From contig JAWZYU010000018.1 of the NCBI GenBank assembly GCA_038380435.1, forward strand, positions 53,965,751 through 54,029,750: DNA of 64,000 bases, in the 5' to 3' direction. Of this stretch, positions 21,970 to 33,598 are shown piece by piece. Position 1 is the stretch's first letter; each line of letters opens with the position of its first letter. The notes under the pieces were generated by a model. The model was not told the DNA's origin. It did no database searches and saw only the letters and a program-made list of their open reading frames with translations. A program made the position numbers and the translations under genes. The DNA is from Ryuthela nishihirai. Taxonomy: Eukaryota > Arthropoda > Arachnida > Araneae > Heptathelidae.

Positions 21970-23442
21970 CACTGGTTTCCATAAATTAAGGAAAAATAAA
22001 AAAAATCGCAATAATTCGCCAAAACATTGTGCGATCCTCACCAAACTGGTTCATGTAACCAGTAGAGTAATGCCGAATGAGCATATCGCATTCAAATTAG
22101 TCTTGATTGCGTCAGTTTTCGTAATCGGATAGCGGCATGAAAACGGGTGTTTTGGAGTGGTTCGTTATTTTATGATGTAGTGTAACTAAAAGAAATTCGA
22201 AATAACCATTTTGTAGGAATGCCCTCGAGATATCATTTCCGAAATGAACTGCGGTTGACAGGTATTGGCCTGCTCGAAGCAGGACTAAGTCAGTCACATG
22301 TGGCAGATGGCTGAATGTGAGTTCTCCTGTGGTCCATAGACTGTGGAATTAATTTCTTAGCACGGATTCCGTGTCTCTGAGGTTTAGCCGAGAAAGGGCT
22401 AGAGTTGCGACTGCTGTACAAGACGGATATCTGCGATTAACGGCATGAGGGAGCAGGATGTCTACTCCCTCTCAACTACGATCCTCTCTTGCAGTAGCCA
22501 CTCGGAGGGGGGGGATCAATTTCCACTGTGCGTAGAAGGCATCATGAGGGAGGTCTGTACGTTTGAAGGCCAATAATTTGTATACCCCTCACATCAGGTC
22601 ACAGAGAGAGAGGTTGAATTGGGCACGCACACATTTTAACTGGACAGAAGAGCAATGGAGATCCGTACACTTCACAGATGAGTCCAGATATTGCTTGCAG
22701 AGTGATTCCGGACATTGTTTGATATGGAGAGAACGAGGTACCCACTATCATCCCAGCAACATCCGTCAAAGAGACAGTTACCGCGGAGGTAGATTTTGTG
22801 TTTGGGATGGCATTGGACACACAGACCTCTATATGTTGACGAGTGGGAACCTCAATGCTCCAAGGTATAGAGATGACATCCTGGACCTTTATGTACGTCC
22901 TTATGCTCTTACAATAGGTGAAATATTCATCTTACAAGACGATAACGTTCGTCCACACAGAGCTCGACTAGTAGAACAATACTTTCAAGAGGAGACCATT
23001 ATGCGCATGTAATGGCCAGCTCGATCTCCCGACCTAACTCCGACTGAGCATGTGTGAGAACTCTAGGGAGATGTGTTGCTGCCCTCAACCAGCCACCTGA
23101 AGCAAAGGAGAAGCTTATTACTGCTTCAAAGGGACAATGGTCGTTGTTCCCTACTGAGCTGATTCACAACATAACGTCATAAACAGCATGGAACATCGGT
23201 GTCGTGCCTGCATTTCTGTAAGGGGTGACCACACTTCTTATTAAAGAACTTTGTTCATTGTATTCTGACAGCTCATTTTTGGACAAGTTCCTGTAACTGT
23301 TATTTTTTGACGAAAAATGTTTATAGTTTGAAATATTGTATGCTGTTCTGAAATTAGCACTGTAATTCACGTTTTCATCAAATTTCATTGAAATCATTCA
23401 TATAATTTTTTCTGAATTTTCCTTAATTTATGGAAACCAGTG
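21970..23442 (+). mobile_element. Tc1-like transposon with perfect terminal repeats
   Basis: TA duplicates at 21968-21969 and 23443-23444 flank a 1,473-base element. The terminal repeats, beginning cactggtttccataaattaa at 21970, are 26 bases long and perfectly complementary at 23417-23442. The transposase pseudogene lies at 22219-23244. Perfect ends with a broken gene suggest the ends were recognised in trans or the insertion is moderately young. Confidence 0.9.
22219..23244 (+). pseudogene. Tc1-like DD34E transposase, broken
   Basis: ATG 22219 opens MPSRYHFRNELRLTGIG..., the helix-turn-helix start; a frameshift follows at about 22308 and stops around 22443 and 22520. From 22563 the catalytic domain is nearly continuous: LNWARTHFNWTEEQWRSV, first aspartate in FTDESRYCLQSDSG, second in FILQDDNVRPHRARLVEQY, glutamate in SPDLTPTEHV. 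The spacing between second D and E is 34. A stop replaces the residue between RM and WPARSPD (near 23010), another follows HV, and the C-terminus RCRACISVRGDHTSY ends at TAA 23242-23244. About 340 residues if intact, the usual length. Not functional. Confidence 0.88.
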
Positions 23443-24760
23443 TAGAATATTGATGGAAAATCGATAAAATAAGCTTAAAAATGAATTTTTCTCAATATCT
23501 TATTCATGTTATTCCAATTATGTCAACACTCTAAAATTATGCCGTTTCGTAGATAATGCAGTCAGCTCTCCACACATAAGTAAAATATTAATACCCCAAA
23601 AATTCGATAACATGGAAAATTTGAAAAAACTTGAAAAAATGGCATTGTTTAAAAATTATTTAATGAAAAACAAAAAAAAGGTATCCGTAAAACCCGAAAC
23701 TCTCATAATATTAAAGACAAGGACTTGAGTTAAACAACTGTGGAAAGAAATTTTGATGTATTTCAGTTTAACATCTTTTTATTTTTCTCTCTTTGAATAT
23801 TTTTTCAGTTTCTTTTTCATTACTGCAGAATTATGAAGTAACTGTTCCTACTATTCCTAATATTTCAAAACCTATCTATTCAATTTTTTTCACTTATTTT
23901 GTATTTAATAGACCATATCTGATACATACATCTAATGGTTATTTGATTCTTTTACCTTTAACAGAAAAGCTATGGAATATTATCAAAATAAGGTTAAATT
24001 TCTTTTATTTTCCTTGTTCACATTATAGTTCAAATTCTGGCAATACCTTAAAGCACATTATACTCTTTGGCATTAATGCAATCCTCTCTCCACACAAATA
24101 ATTCGCTTTTTGAAATTAAATATTAGTGCTCCAAAAAATTCGCAAATATTTAAAATACGAGAAACCTCAGAAAGTAGCATATTTCAAAAGTCATTAATAA
24201 ACCATATTAAAAAAGTCTAAAACTTTCGTAATTAAAGACAATAACTTGAGTTAAATAACTGTAGAAAAAACTTTGATGTATTGTTGTTTAACAGTATGTT
24301 TTTTGGCCTTTGAATACTTTGATAGCTTTATTTTCTTTAGTTCAGCATTATGATGGAACTGTATTCAAATTTAACATAATGTTCTGCTATGAAATGTTAA
24401 ACTGAATTTATGATTCACTCTTTTTTGCGGAATAAGTAGCTTAACTAGATTTCGTTGAATTGTAACGTTTATAATTATTATAAGGATCAGTTTGTGGAAG
24501 ATGGGAAAAATGATGCAGTAGAAAAAATATGGTACGGTTAAGTTTTTTATTTAAAAATCGCAGAATTGACAGCATTGTAGAAGTGATATTTGGTCAACTA
24601 GATCACGAGAATAGATGTGACTCGATATCTGTCGAAATTGCCATTGTAGAGGTGATGAAAGTCAATTTACATGTCTTTCAGGCGTTGATGATAGAATTAC
24701 TGTTTACGAATGTTGCATAATATCTCAACGTGTTATCATCACTTCATTCTGTATACAATG

Positions 24761-25424
24761 AGCACATACTGTGATCAGTTTTATTTTAACTAGAATAAGT
24801 AGTATTCATTTTCTCTGTTTCCTTAGTTCTGAGCATATAGGATGGAAATTTTTTTTATTTTTTGATGGGGAATATTTGAGGAAATAGATGCTTATAGATG
24901 CTTGGATAATGAACTATGGACTATTGAATTAACAAATAATATACTATAATATATATATCATATTAACGATAATGAACTATGGACTATTGAATATTATTGG
25001 ACTATGAAGAAAAAATGGAACCGGATGAGCTCATTGCCTAAAGTTTGAACATAATTATTTTACTTATTGGACTACGTATTAAAGATAATGTAACACAAGG
25101 AATGAATATTATTTGATAAACAGATTTAGGTGAATTGTTTCAGGAGCTGGAAAGATCCCTGAAACCAGTGTATACATACTATAAGAAACTATTTTGAAGG
25201 TGATAGCAAACATTGGGAGATGAGCCCATCCAATTCTCTCGTATATGTACAATATCTTTTTACCACAAATATTCTCAATCAAACATGAAAAACGTGTCCA
25301 TCATATGCTCACCACCAAGGTAGATGAAAAGTGCATGCCTAATCATGCTATCAAGATAAAAGTGAAACTGATCACAGGATGTGCTAATTGTATTATATTT
25401 ATCTACCGGATGAAGTGACGATAT
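24761..25424. other. Spacer between R2 arms
   Basis: AT-rich. The string gataatgaactatggactat occurs twice (about 24906 and 24969). At about 25153 gaaaccagtgtata matches the terminus of the Tc1/MITE family, possibly a solitary relic end. No coding frame. Confidence 0.5.
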
Positions 25425-26484
25425 AACTTTAAGATATTATGAAACAACATAAACAGCAACTCTACCAATCTACGCCTGAAAGACTTTTAAATGGACTTTC
25501 ATCACCTCTATAATAGCAATTTGAACAGGTATCAAGTCGCGACTATTCTCGCGATATAATTTGCAAAATGTCACTTCTACAAATATATAATTATATCAAT
25601 TTTCCAATTTGTGATTTAAAAAAAATTAGCCATAACCATATTTTTCTACTAAAGCACTTTTGTCATCTTCCACAAATTGGTCTTTATGTAATAATTCAGC
25701 TTTATAAACTTCATAGTTCAACGACATGTAGTTAAACCAATGATTCTGAAAAAGAGAATGAATCATAAATTTAAATTTTCATAGCAGAATATTTTCTTAA
25801 AATTCAATACAGTGTCTTCATAAAGCTGCAGTAAAGAAAATGAAGTTATCGAAATATTCGAAGACAAAAAGCATTTTGTTAAACTGCAATATATCAAATT
25901 TTCTTTCTACAGTTATTTAACTCAAGTTATTGTATTTAATATGTGAAGGTTTCAGTTTTTCGTACATGGGTTTTTTCTAAATAATTTTGAAATATTCCAC
26001 TTTTTCAATTTTCTCATATTTTTAATACTTTCAAATGTTTTGGAGAATTAATATTTAATATAAACAAGTGCGACTATTTTGTGTGGAGTGATGATTACGT
26101 TAGCTACAAAACTATACCACGAACAAGAAATCGAAAAAAATCAACTTTTAAATTTATTTTGGCGATATTTCATAAATTTTTTATTAATGATTATAGAACC
26201 AAATAATTTTCAGATATATGTGCCAGATATGGTCTTTGAAATAAGAAACAAATGAATACTGTTGAATAAGTAGTGTTTGAAATATTAGATATACAATATC
26301 GTCCGTTTTTAACCATTATTTTTGAGTGGCCAATTTTAAGTGCCACAACGTGTTAAAAAAATGGAACAAAAATATAGTACCATTCCAATGGTCTTATTAA
26401 GACTACTTACACTATTTTTGAAATAGGACCCGCCACGGTCATCTGACACTCCTTGCCTGCTTTGAAAATGGCTCAATAATATTC
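25425..26484 (+). repeat. R2 element, right arm of the inverted repeat
   Basis: Complementary in order to the left arm, and collinear from about 25663 with the third copy at 29625-30487: tcttccacaaattg, ttcagctttataaac, ttttgtgtgg(g)ga, atttttaatg, and the right end with aatggctca. No coding motif. Identity is moderate with many small gaps. Confidence 0.75.
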
Positions 26485-28920
26485 CAACAACATAATTTGT
26501 TGTTTCAGCAACGAAAAGCTGTACTGTGTTCCGATACATTCAGAGACACATAATCCATCCTGTGTTTGTTTTGATCACATGCCGTTCATTATTAGCGTCG
26601 TGGACACCGAAATTTATCTCATAACATTTGTGTACGGGCTATACATTGAGGAACAGCTTCCAAAAAATGTTAGTGATAAAGTGTTCGTTTTAAAAGTATT
26701 AGTGTCTGAAACTTATTACTACACTCGTTTTAAAAGTATTAGTGTCTGAAACGTATTACTACAGTAAAAAAACAAAGGCCAAAAAAAAAATGAAAAAAAA
26801 GAACAGTTTAACTCTGGAAAGTCTTTCTACAGCGACACTGGAAGAGAAAGAGATATATATTAATTAAAACATAAGCATTATATTGAATTATTTGTTATTT
26901 TTCTTTCTGTGTTGTGTTCCTCATTTTAATAACCTATTATCAAGGAAAGGACAAATGCATTAAAATTCTGTATCATGAAACCTAACCCATTATATTATAT
27001 TAAATCTGATAAGAATGATTCGTCGTTATTCATCTACTATCAAAATAATAACGAATTTAATTGGCATAAATTTTCAGGTAATTTTAATTTTTTCCGATTC
27101 GTTTATTTGATGCGTTTTCAAGAACTCCAATGAATAACTCGGTACATTAAAGTTTATTTATTAATGGAGATATCTGTATTGATACAATTGCTGAATGCTT
27201 TGTTTTGTATAATTCCTCTACAGAAATTTTGACAAAATAAATCGAAAAAATATAATTATAAAATTTCCAAAATAGTCATCGAAAGAACTTAATTAACTTT
27301 CATTTATTATAAAAAAACAAGCATTTTAAATTTAAAGAGTCTCATGTTTCTGCCTTATCATTTTTAAATACCACCGGAAGCAGACGAGGTGTCTGAAACT
27401 TTGAATTAATCCAACTGTTCTTCCTTTCACATATTCAAATTATTTTTGCTGAAATTCCCAAGCTTTGTCTGTCCTTATCTCAATAAGTTCTCCGGTGTTG
27501 AACATTTTTATCAGTTCTTCATTTGCTTTTAGTTTTTAAGCGCGTCGTGAGTCAGACTTTAGAAATTGGATGAGATGATAAAATATTTTGCAAGAAGACG
27601 TCTCTTATCTTAATGTGGTTATGTAAATTACACGGAGATTGTTTGCAGTAATTGTAGAAGAAGACTATCAACAAATGCATTTTTCTCATCGCTGTGATAA
27701 TTTGTGGCGTTGGCACAGGAGACAATTTTCTTTAATCGCTTTATGATTTGTTTCATGATAACAATGCAGAACTTGAGTACGTTCGTTTGTAAATGTTTGT
27801 CAAACTCGCATTTGCATTAGTGCATAATTCATCTGCATTTACTCAAACGTAATGCGGTGCACAGGACAGAACTAGGGTACGGTAACAAGTTATTAGTTTT
27901 CAACAACGTTAATGTCTTATCATTAATCAGTTCAGTATCCAGTAATTAGTGAATTTTACTGTGAAAACAAACGTTAAGAAAGTTAAGTACTTGTGGAAAT
28001 AAAGATGAAATTTGACAATGGGCTCAAGATATTTAATGTATATAAGAAAAGAAAGCTATATTTGTAAATGATGAAAAGGTTTCGCTATTTATGTTCTAAA
28101 TGTCATATTTTTTGTGATATTTGTTAAGACATTAAAATCAAATGCATCGTACAATAGTGTGTTATTTGATATCTTTGTTACAGACAAATAAAAATTAGGG
28201 TAGAATATGTTGATGGTATTTGTGTTATATTGTCATTTCCAGATTTAAAAACTGCTTGTAGAGAGATTTGGTAAATAAATAGGGTATCTTTTTCTCTAGG
28301 TGATCCTCAGGTTTTAAAACCTCTCCCCAAATACTGTTATCATTTTAATGATATCAGCCTAACCCTTATCATTACAGTTAAATTCTTAAAAGATTTTTAT
28401 TAATTAACATGTTTAATGAATATTATGTTTATTCTTATACTAAATCAACAAATTGAACATTCTTATGAACTATGAACCTTTACTTATTTTTTCCCTATGA
28501 ACCAGGAATTGAAACCTATTCTCCCCTTTGCCTTAAAATCTTGGTTTTAGTGTTCTTGATGATTGCATTTGTGGTATTTTCTAATAATAGAGTAATGTAA
28601 CTATAAATAGCTTACTACTTAAAAATTGATGCTGTCAACTTCCACACAACAAATTGCAGTACCAAAAGCTACAAATAACAATATTTGAATTAATATTTTA
28701 ATTTCTATGTGCATGTTTCATTCAAGTATAGGTTCTTGATCTCAAAACGGAGTTCCTTAATACTGAACTTGCGCTGGATTTCAGACAATATCTGTTTCTA
28801 TAAATATGAGACAGAAAAAGATGGGGAAATAAAAAAAAAACATATAACTGAGTAAGGAATAATAATGTTTTACCGTTGCACAAGAAGACAATAATTGTGT
28901 TTACTATTTATGAGATTACC
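26485..28920. other. Intergenic AT-rich DNA with one tandem duplication
   Basis: At about 26685-26764 a ~42-base unit (cgttttaaaagtattagtgt..., ending ttactaca) is present twice with one or two changes. Otherwise no coding frame or recognised repeat. Confidence 0.6.
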
Positions 28921-28924
28921 GCAA

Positions 28925-29200
28925 AGCCTAATCTAGGAGGGGAGGGAGGGGTCAAGAGAATCACGCCCCCCTTGAGAATGCTAATAAAGGTAATAGGAAC
29001 AAAAATTATTAAACTTAGTGCAAAATTATTAAACTTTCATGCATTTTTGAAGAGTTTTTAAAGACCTCTAAAGCATAAAGTAAAATTATGCATGGAAATA
29101 AAAATCCAGTTTCTTGGCCCCCTTTTCGGCTTTTTCTGGTTCGAATGAGTTGTTTGCCTCCCTCCTCCTATTTGTTTCTGGATACGGATCTGTATGTATA
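28925..29200 (+). repeat. R3 dispersed repeat
   Basis: Order: cctaatctaggagg with a G-rich run, gagaatgc, aaattattaaact, ttttgaagag(t)ttttta, taaag, a block with ccagttt(c)ttggcccc, then ctttttc. It is collinear with 30930-31195 and, inverted, with 31895-32108. No coding capacity. Probably a small non-autonomous DNA element; the ends are not defined. Confidence 0.6.
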
Positions 29201-29624
29201 AAAAGCGAGATTTAGGATCAGTAAGCATAATTTTACTGACATGCCTGAATAAATATGCAGTATTCAGTTATATGAAATAAAACAGACTGGCAAAAGATTT
29301 AAGAAGATTATGACTTTCTTCCTTCTTATTCCCTAAGTGATTTATTTCCAATAATTTTGGTACCACGATTTTAAAATCGGTGGAACATATCAGACCCTAT
29401 ATATTCGTTTTCATTTTGATAACAGCAGCTTAGTAAATATCCCTTAAACTGACGCTATGAGTTTGTAAATATCTGAGACATTAGTAGCATTACTGCACTA
29501 TACTGTTCTCCCACAGAGAATGCTTCCCCCATATGACGTCACAGACCACGTCCACTTCCGGTTACGTCGCTTCTGGTCGCGCCTCTTTATGCGCTCTCCA
29601 CTACTATCCCCTTATTACATTACT
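29201..29624. other. Intergenic DNA, nothing recognised
   Basis: No coding evidence. The segment 29520-29605 is more GC-rich than its surroundings and carries two acgtc strings, meaning unknown. Confidence 0.45.
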
Positions 29625-30487
29625 TTTGCCGTCTTCCACAAATTGATCTTTATTCAAATTCAGCTTTATAAACATTACAATTCAACGAAAACTAATTATT
29701 CGGCAAAAAAGAGCGAATCATGCATTGAGTTTAACTTTTCTTAGCAGAACATTATGTTCAAATTCAATACAGTTCCCTGATAATGCTGCAGCAAAGAAAA
29801 CGAGGCTATCGAAATATTTAAAGACAAAAAACATTGTTAAACTAAAATACAACAAAGAATTTTTCCGCAGCTATTGTCTATAATTTGCGAAAGATTCAGA
29901 TATTTTGAATAAGGTTTTTTTATGTTGATTTTTGAAATAAGCCAGTTTTTCAAGTTTTCCCATATTTTCCATGCTTGTGTTTAATATATAAGCATGGAAA
30001 ATTATATTTAATATTTTATTTAATATTTTGAAGCTAATATTTAATATATTGAAGTGTAACTTTTTGTGTGGGGAGACTGTTGCGTTTAGTTACCAAAGAG
30101 TATAACGTTTTTAGAGCGTTGCCAGATTTAGGAGTGCAACGTGAACAAGAAATTTATAAAACTTCATTTGTAACCTTAATTTGGCATTTTTTTTTCATAA
30201 ATTTTTAATGGTGTTAAATATGTGCTTTTAAATAAAAATAAATGAAAAAAAATGAATTGGTAAATTCGAAATATTAGAGATACAACAATGCCGTTTTAGA
30301 CCCATTATTATCGAGCTCCAATTTTTGAAATGGCCCTAACGTTTGAAAAAAGGAACAAAAATTGATCAAAAGGTATGTTGCCATTCCGATGTTTTTACTA
30401 AGAGTAGTCTCACATATATTTTTCCAATAGATTATGCGAGGGTCACCTGACATCTTCTGCCTGATTTGAGATGGAATGGCTCATTAA
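29625..30487 (+). repeat. R2 element, third copy
   Basis: Collinear with the right arm of the inverted repeat: cgtcttccacaaattgatct, ttcagctttataaac, gcagaacatta, gctgcagcaaagaaaa, ttttgtgtggggagac, ccattattatcgagctc and a right end ggaatggctca. A short inverted repeat ttccatgctt/aagcatggaa at about 29966-30000 surrounds ttaatatat repeats. No coding capacity seen. Confidence 0.7.
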
Positions 30488-30929
30488 GAAAAAGCGAATT
30501 ACTTCCAGCTTAGTTATTTGCAATTCTTTAAACGTTGTACACGAGAGCTTGGTGTTACTTTATTTTTAGAAAAAAGCACCATGACACTATCACAACAAAA
30601 CTTTGGATTATTGTTTTGTACTCAATGCTAATGAAATATTTTAACAATTAACTTGTGTTTGCAGATGGGAGGATTTTTTTTTCTTTTTTCCTTCTTTTTT
30701 CCTAAGTGATTTATTTTCATTACTTTTGGTACACGAGTTAAAATCACGAGTTAAAATTACGTCATATATATTTTTTTACTAGTGATTTAAAAAGTCTTCA
30801 TTTTGAATACGACCATGCTATTTTTAATAACCTTAAACGAAAGTATCTTTACTTCAAATAGGTATATAGAGTATATATATATATATAAATATCTAATGTG
30901 GAATCATTCTTCAAATATTTTAATTTGTT
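30488..30929. other. Intergenic AT-rich DNA
   Basis: Contains a TA microsatellite at about 30870-30888. No coding frame. Confidence 0.5.
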
Positions 30930-31195
30930 ATAATCAGGGACAAATCTAGTGAGGGGGGGGACATGGGCCAGACTTCCCACCGTTCAGAATGCAAGGGTAA
31001 AAGAGACAAAAAATTGTTAAACATATTTGTATTTCCTTCACTTTTCAAGAATTTTTTTAGAAACTCGTAAAGTAAGGAGGGTATGTTATACTGCATTCAA
31101 AATCTAGTCTCTTGTCCTCCCTCTTTTACACTTTTTCGGCTCGATTGTGTTTCTTGCCCACTCCCCTCGAAATTTTTTAGATCCTGGCCTGATTA
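30930..31195 (+). repeat. R3 dispersed repeat
   Basis: Collinear with 28925-29200: aaatctagtgaggggggg, cagaatgc, aaattgttaaac, ttcaagaatttttttagaaa, taaag, aatctagtctcttgtcc and actttttcggctcgattg. Confidence 0.6.
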
Positions 31196-31894
31196 TAATT
31201 AACTTAGTAATAAAATTTTAACGGTAGTGCTCTCTCTAATTTTGAAAAAAGTGTGCGAGAAATAAAGTTGTCATTCGCAATCCTATTGGCTTATATCATA
31301 GACTATTATTTGCGAAACGGTTGATCACTGAGGAAGAGGGACTTCCCTGAATGGAGAATGACACATGTCCCTGGGCTCATCTTGGAGGGAACATTGTTTC
31401 ACGCTGATACATACATAGTACCATAGACCTTTATGAATCTAGAACCCTCAGGAGCTAGAAAGAGTTTTTTTTTTAAAGAAACTCTTGCGAGCTTCTGAGG
31501 GTGCCAGATAGCAAGACCAGCAAGAGTGAATTTAAGAAAATTCGGTTTTGAAAGTGCTACACATAAACGTAGCTTAAGTATCCAGGTTTAAATCGAACTA
31601 TTGCAGGAGAAAAAAAGGATTTTTTTGTAGTGGAATATAATCTATTTCAAAAATTATTCAGAGATTACACCAGAATATTTCAAAACACAAAATGCATATA
31701 CAAAATGCATGAAAATAAACATGTAAAATACTAACACATTTGGGAACGTACTACTCATTGCACGTTTCACCGCCCGATCGTTATTAGCGGATTACGTTAC
31801 GCTGCGTATTTAGGTGGTCTTGTAGTTTTGTACTAAAAAGAAGGCTCGTAACAAGAAAAAAATAAAGTAGGACAATCGAAAAGTGATACAATCG
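31196..31894. other. Intergenic DNA with a hairpin
   Basis: An inverted repeat, ccctcaggagct (31445-31456) and agcttctgaggg (31490-31501) with inner arms agagttt/aaactct, encloses a T-run. No coding frame. Confidence 0.6.
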
Positions 31895-32108
31895 AGCCGG
31901 AAGAAGTAAAAGAGGGGGACGGGAAAAAGAGACTGAATTTCCATTGCAGGTATGACACCTTCCCCTCCGCCTTACAGATCTTTAAAAATCCATGAAATAT
32001 GCCGAAATTTAATAATTTGTGCCTCCATTATCTTTCACATCTTCACAGCATTCTGACAGGGGGGAAGCATGACTATCTTGTCCCTTCCCAACAGATCCGG
32101 CCCTGATA
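31895..32108 (-). repeat. R3 dispersed repeat, inverse
   Basis: Read on the minus strand: cagggccggatctgttggg, gtcagaatgc, aaattattaaat, catggatttttaaagatctg, aattcagtctctttttccc. It matches the other R3 copies. The cagggccgga end is the best candidate for a true element terminus. Confidence 0.6.
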
Positions 32109-32109
32109 C

Positions 32110-32384
32110 AGAGTATAATACTGTCGGGAGTCCATTAATTATTATAATTTTTTGGGAGGTGGGAATTTAGCTTTTTGTGTGTGTGTGTGGGATATGGAGC
32201 TCCCAGAATTTAGTAGTTTCGGGGAGTCGATTAATTGTTATTTTTTGGGAGGTAGAGATTAAGTTTCGTGGGGTGTCTGAGGGGGGATAATTTAATAGTT
32301 TCAGGACTCGAGTTGGGTTTCCCAGTTACTAAAACGTTTCTCTAAACAGGAAGGGTTAAAATGATATTCTATATTCAGTTCCCC
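32110..32384 (+). repeat. R6 dispersed repeat
   Basis: Shares with 35765-35915 and 36465-36645 the order gggtttcccagttactaaaa, cagg(a)aggttaaaa and tgatattctat. Upstream, a ~93-base unit with gggagtc(c/g)attaatt and ttttttgggaggt is repeated (near 32130 and 32223). The minisatellite at 32385 begins directly after it. Confidence 0.55.
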
Positions 32385-32905
32385 AATAATTCGGCAAGTT
32401 GCCTTGATTTTGCCAACTACCCTTGCCTGATGATTGATTTATGCATCATTTGCCTAATGATTGATCTTGCCTTGCATGATGATTACATTTCGGCAGATTT
32501 TGCCAACTTGCTATAATTTTACGAAACAAAATCCTTAATTTTACATCTCACCTCAATTTCACCAAGTAACTTCGAATTTTATCAAGTTCTCTCGATTTTG
32601 CCAATTTCCCTAGATTTTGCTAAGTTGCTTCGATTTTGCCAACTCGTCATAATTTTACAGAAAAAATCCTTATTTTACATCTAACCTGAATTTTACCATG
32701 TCACTCAAATATTGACCTCCCCAAGATTTGGCCAAGTTGTCTCCATATTGCCAGCTCTCCTTAATTTCACAAAAACATTCATAGTTTTCAGAACTCACCT
32801 GTATTTTACCAAGTGGATTCGAATTTTGACAACTCCCTAGATTTTACCAACTCCGATTTACTTTGGGGGGAGTCTTTTCACATCCCCCAATAGTTATGCC
32901 CCTGA
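32385..32905 (+). repeat. Minisatellite array based on attttgccaa, second copy
   Basis: Same motif and longer-unit order as 12486-13350 (aattttacagaaaaaatcc, cacctgtattttacca, ctccttaatttcacaaaa). It ends with aactccgatttactttgggg, matching aactccgattaattttggga at the first array, then gcataactattggggg in inverse. An insertion of atgattgat-type text lies at about 32430-32490. Confidence 0.8.
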
Positions 32906-33173
32906 GCCTTGGTCAGCTGACAACTGGGTGTGTCTTGATTGGCAGCATGTAAATTGGTTTGAGAATTAGAGAATTTTGATGTGAAACGAATCATTTGCCA
33001 TTCCATTGTGGAACAGGTTACAAAAATTTTTAAAAGTGCCACATTTTTTTCGCAATTCCGGATTTCCGAGATTCTATTGGATATTTTGAACGAGACGTAA
33101 GCTTATTTTATTATGCTTAGTTACAATATATTATTACGTTATTAGGACTGTGTTTCTTCCTCTACATTCGTAA

Positions 33174-33588
33174 CCGGTTGGGATTATTTACCTCTGAACG
33201 GCATTTTTTTTGCCACACTGGGCCAACGAGCAGGTCACAAGAACCCCGATAAAGTTGGGGGAAGGGGCCCCACTGGACAATTGTCTGGAGATAAATGGTA
33301 GTCTCCCGTGAAGTTCCAGTATGAAGAAGAATGTGTGTGAATGTGTGAATGTGAAGAAGTGTGATGAAGTTCTCCAGTGTGTTCTTTAAAGTGCACAGGG
33401 TAAGTCTTTCTCTCACCGCACCACAGTTTAACTTCCAATCCGACGGACTTTCCAAGCCCATCGGTGTCTTCTACTGACCTAGGGTAGGGAGCTCTGCGGA
33501 GATAAATATTAAATCTGGCCCAGGGGGTCTATCCCCCCGGAATCGTATATTACTAACCTGGCGAGCTACCGACTGAGCTCCCCCCTCC
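33174..33588 (-). mobile_element. SINE1 copy with target-site duplication
   Basis: The minus-strand head is at the right end (ctcagtcggtagctcgcc) and the tail at the left (tgccgttcagaggtaaat). A 10-base duplication, acattcgtaa (33164-33173) and accttcgtaa (33589-33598), flanks it. Between middle and tail there is an extra ~65-base stretch rich in gaatgtgtg and gaagaag units, at the same place where other copies are rearranged. The head carries an insertion with ccccccgg. Confidence 0.85.
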
Positions 33589-33598
33589 ACCTTCGTAA

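Larger units (their letters stand above)
21672..24760 (-). repeat. R2 element, left arm of a large inverted repeat
   Basis: Segments 21672-21969 and 23445-24760 are complementary, in order, to 25425-26484. Pairs include gccactcgaaaataatggtt with aaccattatttttgagtggc, ctctccacacaaataa with ttttgtgtggag, and ttaaataactgtagaaa with its complement near 25910. The Tc1-like element at 21970-23442 interrupts the arm. A block with ctctccacaca and cttgagttaaa(c/t)aactgt appears twice (about 23566-23780 and 24083-24300), an internal duplication of about 515 bases. No coding recognised. Confidence 0.75.
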
